Shown one piece after another: positions 58,166 to 64,000 of a stretch of DNA of 64,000 nt. The notes under the pieces were generated by a model, which saw only the letters and a program-made list of their open reading frames with translations, did not search any database and was not told the origin of the DNA. Positions within the stretch are counted from its first letter, which is position 1. Each line of letters opens with the position of its first letter. Origin of the DNA: Histoplasma ohiense (Eukaryota; Ascomycota; Eurotiomycetes; Onygenales; Ajellomycetaceae); NCBI GenBank assembly GCA_017607445.1, contig JAEVHH010000001.1:6386001-6450000 (forward strand), written 5' to 3'. A program made the position numbers and the translations under genes.

Positions 58166-58380
58166 TGTAACAAATGTACTTTGATTAACAATCTAGCACT
58201 ATTCTAAATACAGATTACAAATTGATTAAAAAAGAAAAAAGAAAAGAAATCAGAAGAAAAAATCATATAAAAAAAGTTTTTATAAAGAGAAGATTGAAAT
58301 AAAAGAATATCAGAAACCATTTCACAGTGAAATATGAAATAAAACACAAAGTGAAAGAATATTGAAAGTTATATAGAAGA
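58166..58380 (-). mobile_element. Truncated LTR, copy A (minus orientation)
   Basis: Starts TGTAACAAATGTAC and continues through the A/G-rich stretch. It is the reverse complement of the right half of the LTR at 58,523-58,844. Its distal part is missing where copy B begins. Confidence 0.8.
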
Positions 58381-58522
58381 TGTAACAAATGTACTTCAAT
58401 TAACAATCTAATACTATTCTAAATACAAATTATGAATTGATTAAAAAAAGAAAGAAAAAAAAATCAGAAGAAAAGATTGTATAAAAAGAATTCTTATAAA
58501 GAAAAAATTAAAATAAAAGAAT
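58381..58522 (-). mobile_element. Truncated LTR, copy B (minus orientation)
   Basis: A second start TGTAACAAATGTACTTC lies in direct orientation with copy A, and the copy is cut off by the plus-strand LTR at 58,523. Both copies begin exactly at TGTAAC, which fixes the LTR end. Confidence 0.8.
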
Positions 58523-58844
58523 TGTGATGGGTTAATATCTGTTAGCAATTAACTTACACAATCAACTTCTGTCATTGCAATCATATGTAACTCTCAATGT
58601 TCTTTCACTCTGTGCTTTGCACTTGTGTAGTCTCTAATGATTCTTCTGTGTAGCTCTTAACATTCTTCCACTCTGTGCTCCACTGTGGAGCAGCTTCTGA
58701 TATTCTTTCACTCTGAATTTCTCTCTATAAGAACCCTCTTTGTACAACTTTTTCTTCTGATTTCTTTTCTCTTTCTTTTCTTAATCAATTTGTAATCTGT
58801 ATTTAGAATAGTGCTAGATCATTAATTGAAGTACATCTGTTACA
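58523..58844 (+). mobile_element. 5' LTR of Ty3/gypsy element
   Basis: About 322 nt, beginning TGTGATGGGT and ending CTGTTACA (TG...CA ends). The right end is confirmed by the two inverted copies beside it, which start with the complement of GTTACA. The left end is inferred from TG and from the break in copy B. The 3' LTR is outside the window. Confidence 0.75.
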
Positions 58845-59219
58845 TTACAAATTGATTCTTCTGTGTTTAAAATCTGAGTGTCTTGTTATTAGTTCTTATA
58901 TCTGAGTGTGTTGTTATCAGTTCTTACATCTGAGTGTATTGTTTACAGATCTGAGTATCTAATTGTTACAAGAGATCTCTTGTGAATCTGAGTGTTTTCA
59001 TTGTTAGTTATATAGACTATTGTGTTTAAATATTCAAGACACAATCAACTGTGTTCTACAAGATCTGAGTGTCTACAAATCATAACACTGTGAATAGTGT
59101 TCATGAAGAAGCTTGATAAAGCTTAGTGTCACAACACTACAAGTAGTGTCTGTGAGAGAACTGAGTATCTACAAGTATTTCTTTTTCTTTTTTTTTATTA
59201 CATATTTTTAGATATCAAA
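58845..59219 (+). other. Retrotransposon leader with repeated ATCTGAGTGT motif
   Basis: Untranslated leader between LTR and gag. Near-copies of ATCTGAGTGT recur at least six times between about 58,870 and 59,170. A primer-binding site should lie just after 58,844 but was not matched to a tRNA. Confidence 0.6.
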
Positions 59220-60118
59220 ATGAACTATAAACAATTCTACAAACACTCATTATATCTGAATATGATGAATGATAACTTAGATCTACAAAGCATTCTTCAG
59301 CAGCAGACACTATAGATAACTGAATTGCAACAATGATTTACTGAAATGAGTACTTCTATATTCATCATTTCTTCTACACTCACATCTTATAAAAAGCTCT
59401 CAAGAGAGAAGCTTTCAATTCTTGATAAATACAAGAAAAATCTAACACTCTATCTTATATGAAAGTCAAAAATGAACATCAAATTGAACATCAATGAATG
59501 AGCAATAAACTCACTATTCAATCAAGTGTGATATATTTATAGCAGATTGAATGATGATACATTAGCAAAATTTCAACTCTGAATGAATCATTGTCAGAAT
59601 AATCAGTGTATATCAGAGTTAGTCTTTCAACAACTCAACTCTCTCTTTCTTGATTCTATACTTCAAGTCAAGACATTGAACTGACTTAATCAGACTCATC
59701 AGATGAATGTTGTATTAGCAACTTATCTTTTCAAATTCAATTACAAGCTTCTAGAAGCAGATGAGTAAGACTGAGACAATGCTGTCAAGATTAACATATT
59801 GTTCAAGAACTTGAACTTTCAGTTGTATAACTGAAGTGTAGAGTATCTGAAGCTCTCAATATACAGTGAATTCTGTGCTGATTTTCATCTGTTGAACAAT
59901 GATCTGTCTCAGTTTTATATGCTTCAAAATTGTAGAGGATTCTGCTGAACAAATGTATATACTTCAAACTACTCTGCAGTGCTCTCCATCTTCAAATCAG
60001 AATCAATGAACTGAGTTTCATATATAAACACAAGTTGTCTGAAAGTTCTCAATGTCTCAGAGAAGAACACTGTTGATTGAATCATCAGAGAAGTCTGCAT
60101 ACACTGTGACAAGTCAGA
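59220..60118 (+). pseudogene. Ty3/gypsy gag, first part
   Basis: One reading frame is kept from the ATG at 59,220 to the zinc-knuckle start at 60,098-60,118 (VCIHCDKS), about 300 codons without an indel. It is interrupted by stops that are mostly TGA, with two others (TAG near 59,311, TAA near 59,768). Gln codons CAA/CAG are retained. The knuckle is cut here by the insertion described separately and resumes at 62,586. It is not functional as read. Confidence 0.75.
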
Positions 60119-60549
60119 TTATTATTATTATTCTTCTATTATAGATGTATGCAGTCAGTGACTATGACATCTATCTGAAATATTTCAGAATTTTTCAACT
60201 TAAGAATAAGCTAATATACAAAGTCAATTTAATACATGCAATAGCAGAATTCCAGCCCAGAATCAAACAACTATTCAAATGATTCAATATAAGAAAGAAT
60301 GTCAAAAGAATGACAACAGATCAATACATTCAATTTAAAACAAATAAAATAAAAATTATAACAAAACAGCAGCTATTAAAAGAAAAGAAAAAAAAAATCA
60401 TTCACAAATCAAACTTCTCAAAACAAAACAAAATCAAAATAATCAAAATGAAACAAATTTCAAAGTAACAAAATAAAAATAAAAACAAAAACAAAAATTA
60501 AAGCAAATATATAGAAACAAAAGAAAAAGAAGAAAAATTGAGTTTATTA

Positions 60550-61815
60550 TCAGATTAAACTATTCAATTGAAATCTTGTGGCAATATTTGATTCTTTCAA
60601 ATATTTCATCAAGAATTCATTTCCAGTTTTTGTATTGAACAAAAGTTTTAAATTTAACTGTCTCAATTCAAACTTCTCTCTCAATCTCAATCTTAACTCT
60701 GTATACTTTGTACAAAGTAAAAGAAGATACTCTGAATTTTCATATAACTGATAATCTGAACATAAGTCATCTAAATCATTTCTAATTTTTGTTAAATATG
60801 ATTTAAAATAACCATGTTCAAGCTTTAGCTGCATTATTGTAGCAAAAAGTTTCTTTTTACATTTTATTGAGCAAGTTTTTCATTTTGGCTTAGTTTCAAA
60901 TCTGAAATAATGTATACTCTTTCTTTGTAAAAACCAGATATCTTGTCATTTTTGCAAACATGATTCTCTTATTTTCCTTTTAATAAAAGTCTATATTACA
61001 ATTTTTTGAAAGCTGACTTCTAATTCAGTTGCTTTTTTTGCAGCTTCATCAGTCATTTCATTGTCATATATACTCATGTGAGCAGACACTCAGTGAAGAT
61101 GAATAGAACAATTGAATGACATTTTTCTTTGAATATTTTGAAGACTTTTCAAAATCAGCTCTAATATTGACTGTTCACTGCTGATTTTATTACTTTGAAG
61201 TCTTTTAAACTCAGCTTGACTATCAGAGAATATTCAAATATACTCAAATCTTTTCCATTGTTCAATCTTCATTTCAATCAATTTGAAAGCTCTTGAAATT
61301 GCAAATAATTCAGCATTAAAAACTTCTGACTCTTTTTCAATTTATCAAAAATCAAGAATATAGTTTTTACCATTTTCTGAATATGCTATTTCAGCTTCAA
61401 GATTGCCTGTTTTCTCACATTTTGAGTCATCAGTGTAGATAAGAATTGCTTTGTTTCTCATTTGTTTTAGAAGATTTAGATGTTGTTCAGTCTGATCTTC
61501 TTTTGAAAGTTGACTAATATTTAAATCAATAAGACTGGCAAGATCTTTCTTTCAAGAAGAGAGATTTTCAAAGACCACTTTCTCCACATTTAAACTAGAG
61601 AAATTATCTTTAATCATGGAGCAAATTCTAAATAACTGAGATGGTATCTTCTTTCTTTGCACAGATGTTGAATTATCAGATGAATTTATTTCATTTCAAT
61701 CAAGATAAGACTCTCAATTCAGATCTACTTCAGTTGATTCACTTGGAAAAGAACTTGAGACTCTTTTTCTAATTGAATGATTGGAATATAACTTCATAAT
61801 TCTGAGAGCATAATT
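60550..61815 (-). pseudogene. LINE reverse-transcriptase 3' end: RNase H and C-terminal domain
   Basis: Right to left: an RT-thumb-like segment YALRIMKLYSNHSIRKR, then RNase H with its acidic residues in YTDDSK (about 61,421-61,435), NAELFAI (about 61,300-61,320) and SDSQA (about 61,210-61,230). The downstream VSAHMSIYDNEMTDEAAK corresponds to the GHxxIxGNExAD block. The open segment 60,834-60,550 follows (ELRLRLREKFE, IATRFQLNSLI), the usual end of fungal RNase-H-bearing LINEs. Frames are broken by TGA stops and there is no CG. The 5' part of the element is missing. Confidence 0.8.
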
Positions 61816-62571
61816 CATACAGACTACATGGCTATTCCACACAGGATGCACCTTAAGCTAGTTACATATTATAACCTCTATAACCAACCAACCACCGCAT
61901 CCATCCTCTCGGGCCGCTTTAACTAGTTCTGGGGTTTCCAGCGGGGGTCTCAGTTAAGCACCACTGCCCACCCTAGGCATCACCATAGCCCAGAGCTTCC
62001 AGTTGCCGATCTCAGCTCATTGCCCCCTTGGCCTACCAACCGGCCATCATGGCCTTGCCCTGTGTAAGGGACTAACCATAGGCTTACCCCACCCAATGAT
62101 AACCCACTAATAGTGTTAGATGACCACTAGTGGGCTCTGAATAGAGTGTCTACCAGGGTGTCCTGCTTGGCTTGCTACTACCCCTCTGATGAGGCAGTCA
62201 ATTGGATGGTTTTTAAAATCATTCCCTGTTGTTGGGGTGGCCCTCTAGATGCCGGGGGCCTTGGCAGATGCTAGTATGTATAAGCACTCTATACTCAACC
62301 CTCTGTAATCATCGGATCTTGCTTAGATCAGCACTAGTGGCAGGAAGGCTGCTTGGCACTAATGAGTGTGGCTTCCAGCAGCCACCACCCTCACCACTGC
62401 CAAGCAGCACCTCTGTCAGCACTGCCTCACTAGGCTTGGCCTCTGATCACAGAGGCCTTCATGGGTAAGAAGTGGCTCAAAATGAAACCTTGCCAGTGGC
62501 AGAATTCAAACCTACAGCACATCTAACAGTGCTATCTTGGGTAACAGTCTTACCAACTGCACCACGCGGGC
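61816..62571 (-). mobile_element. CpG-containing retroposon unit with tRNA-like Pol III head (SINE-like)
   Basis: About 756 nt of near-normal base composition inside the AT-rich tract. Read on the minus strand it begins GCCCGCGTGGTGCAGTTGG. An A box, TGGTGCAGTTGG, lies at 62,564-62,553, and a B box, GGTTTGAATTC, at 62,512-62,502, with tRNA-like spacing. The rest is non-coding and unrecognised. It is either a SINE-like element or the 5' region of the LINE. Confidence 0.65.
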
Positions 62572-62585
62572 TGTGACAAGTCAGA

Positions 62586-62700
62586 GCACTTTGTGAATCA
62601 ATGTTCAAATACAATTGCTCTGAGTAAACCCCTCATATGTGTGAATGCTGTGTTGTCTGTGGACAGACAAGAACAGGGAAAAGATGAGCTCTCACTTTAA
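62586..62700 (+). pseudogene. Ty3/gypsy gag, C-terminal part
   Basis: Resumes the zinc knuckle: with the left part it reads CIHCDKSEHFVNQC, i.e. C-x2-C-x4-H-x4-C, with Glu where Gly is usual. The frame ends at a TAA at about 62,698. Confidence 0.7.
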
Positions 62701-62759
62701 AATATAAATGAGAGCTCAAGAAGCAGAAAGCTAGCTGAAGATTCAAGCAGAAAATACAA

Positions 62760-64000
62760 ATGAATACAATTATAGTCTCTGTCATTGTAAATAGTCTAAT
62801 CAATATACAAGCAATGATAGACAGTGGTTTCTTTCATTACACTCTTATAGACACTCAGCTAATTGAGAAGTATAAACTTCAGTGTATTCTCTTTTTCAAG
62901 CTGTGTAAACTCAGTGAATTTGATGGCCTCAGAGAATTCATCTTCTACAATATGATAAGATTTAATGTTGATATAGAAGGATATGAGAAAAAGAATGTAT
63001 ATGTATATAAAATACAAAACCTTGAATATGATCTAATACTTGATCTATTATAGCTCACAGAATTTGAAACCTTGTTGAATGCATACAACTGCTGTCTTAT
63101 TTTCTCAGAAGATGACTGTGTTTATGAGAAGAATGTCAATAGAATCACTGATCTCACTCAGATATCAGTGAAAGTGTACAAACTACTAACTCATCAAATA
63201 TATGAGAAGAAGAATGTTCAAGTGTTCACTGCTAGTATAATGAATATCAAAAAAATACTAGAGAAGCTAGAATTCAGAGATCTCAAGAAACTGCACAAGA
63301 AACTATTTGAATTGTATGAAGACTTTATAGATATATTCAATGAGAAAGAAGCTGAAAAGCTTCTCTCTCACTGAGAATCTGATATAGATCATATAATTGA
63401 GTTTATTAAGAAAGATAGTAAGAATCTGCAACTGCTCTGAAGTTCTCTCTACAGTATATCACACAATGAGCTTCTTGTTCTATGAAAAACACTCAATGAA
63501 TTACTGAACAAAGATTTCATTTATATTAGCAACTCATCTGCCACAGTATCTGTACTGTTTGTAAAAAAATCAGAAGAAGACTTATGATTCTGTGTTGACT
63601 ACTGAGAACTCAATAAGATTATATGAAAGAACTGATACTCTCTCTCACTCATCAATGAAATATTTGAATGAATAGAAAAAGCAAAATGATTCATGAAGCT
63701 TGACATCTCTGCAGCCTTCTATAAGATAAGAATTAATGAAGATGATGAATGACTAACTGCTTTTTGCATGTGTTACAGATTATATGAATGGACAGTGACT
63801 CTCTTTGAATTAGTGAATGCTCTGAGTATGTTTCAGAAATACATTAACTGAGCTCTATAAGATCTGCTTAATGAGATTATCTCAGTGTATATGAATGATA
63901 TCTTGATCTTCATCAATGAATTGCTTATTGAGTACTGTAAGTATGTATAACAAGTTCTTGACTGTCTATGAAAAGCTGAACTGTAAGTGGATATTGACAA
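62760..64000 (+). pseudogene. Ty3/gypsy pol: protease and reverse transcriptase (runs off the window)
   Basis: One frame from the ATG at 62,760 to the window end without an indel. The first open block (to 63,053) contains a retropepsin-like AMIDSG active site. The second (63,072-63,374) and the stop-studded remainder show RT blocks: SATVSVLFVKKSEEDL, FCVDY, FMKLDISAAFYKIRINEDDE, YRLYEWTVTLFEL and VYMNDILIF, where the usual D-D pair reads N-D. Interruptions after 63,372 are mostly TGA (about eleven), with three TAA. Several sit where Arg (CGA) or Trp (TGG) is conserved in the family. The gene is inactive. RNase H and integrase would follow beyond the window. Confidence 0.88.

Larger units (their letters stand above)
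60119..62571 (-). mobile_element. Chimeric LINE plus tRNA-headed unit inserted in gag
   Basis: About 2.45 kb flanked by a direct duplication CTGTGACAAGTCAGA (60,104-60,118 and 62,571-62,585). The left end carries (ATT)n, i.e. an (AAT)n tail of a minus-strand retroposon. From 60,550 to about 61,815 it is the 3' half of a LINE; from about 61,816 to 62,571 it is a different, CpG-containing sequence ending in a tRNA-like head. The duplication around the whole indicates a single target-primed insertion. Confidence 0.75.

Noticed and set aside
62229..62468. Plus-strand ORF of 79 codons in the CpG-containing island
   Set aside because: It lies on the strand opposite to the retroposon and has no domain; the island reads as non-coding.
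62502..62571. A functional tRNA gene on the minus strand
   Set aside because: A- and B-box-like sequences are present, but the arms do not pair as a proper cloverleaf, the B box is degenerate (GGTTTGAATTC), and the sequence continues into the retroposon body.

Overview
The window comes from a filamentous ascomycete chromosome, most likely a thermally dimorphic Onygenales fungus of the Blastomyces/Histoplasma/Emmonsia/Paracoccidioides group. The basis is short 50-120 nt GT-AG introns, typical Eurotiomycete proteins, a decayed FHA-kinase family gene, and an abrupt switch from normal gene-bearing DNA to an AT-rich, CG-free retrotransposon tract. The genus assignment is inference; no ribosomal or mitochondrial marker is present.

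Positions 1-46,600 and 51,900-57,400 are ordinary euchromatin. In order they carry: a TDT-family dicarboxylate/sulfite-type transporter (+), a small beta-carbonic anhydrase (-), an AYR1-like short-chain dehydrogenase (+), succinyl-CoA ligase beta subunit (-), a DUF3245-type nuclear protein (+), an HSF-type SFL1-like repressor (-) with a very long upstream region, a xanthine phosphoribosyltransferase (+), the dolichol-phosphate-mannose synthase subunit DPM3 (-), an armadillo-repeat Rap1GDS-like protein (+), an oxidoreductase-like (OXLD1-type) protein (-), actin-related protein ARP6 (+), a GCIP-family protein (+), an LRR protein (-), a coiled-coil protein of unknown role (+), ribosomal protein eL13 (+), an unidentified two-exon protein (-), the replication-fork protein TOF1 (-) and a mitochondrial 3-hydroxyacyl-CoA dehydrogenase (+). 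Exon joins were worked out by hand from phase and GT/AG sites. The genes do not form one pathway; they are mostly housekeeping genes in the scattered order usual for this group.

Positions 46,600-51,300 look like a decaying accessory patch. It holds an FHA protein whose kinase domain has lost its catalytic core, a two-unit ORF broken by a single-base frameshift, and an enoyl-CoA hydratase remnant with at least two frameshifts and no N-terminus.

From about 57,990 to the end the DNA is AT-rich transposon with no CG dinucleotide that I could find, except for one island. Two truncated minus-strand LTRs are followed by a plus-strand Ty3/gypsy element (LTR, leader, gag, then protease and reverse transcriptase running off the window). 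Its gag zinc-knuckle codons are split by a minus-strand insertion (about 60,119-62,571) bounded by a 13-15 bp target duplication. That insertion is a LINE 3' half (RNase H plus C-terminus) joined to a 0.75 kb CpG-containing unit that ends in a tRNA-like Pol III head. Coding frames are kept over long distances but carry mainly TGA stops. This points to CpG-directed mutation plus some TGG-to-TGA change, rather than classical CpA-directed RIP.
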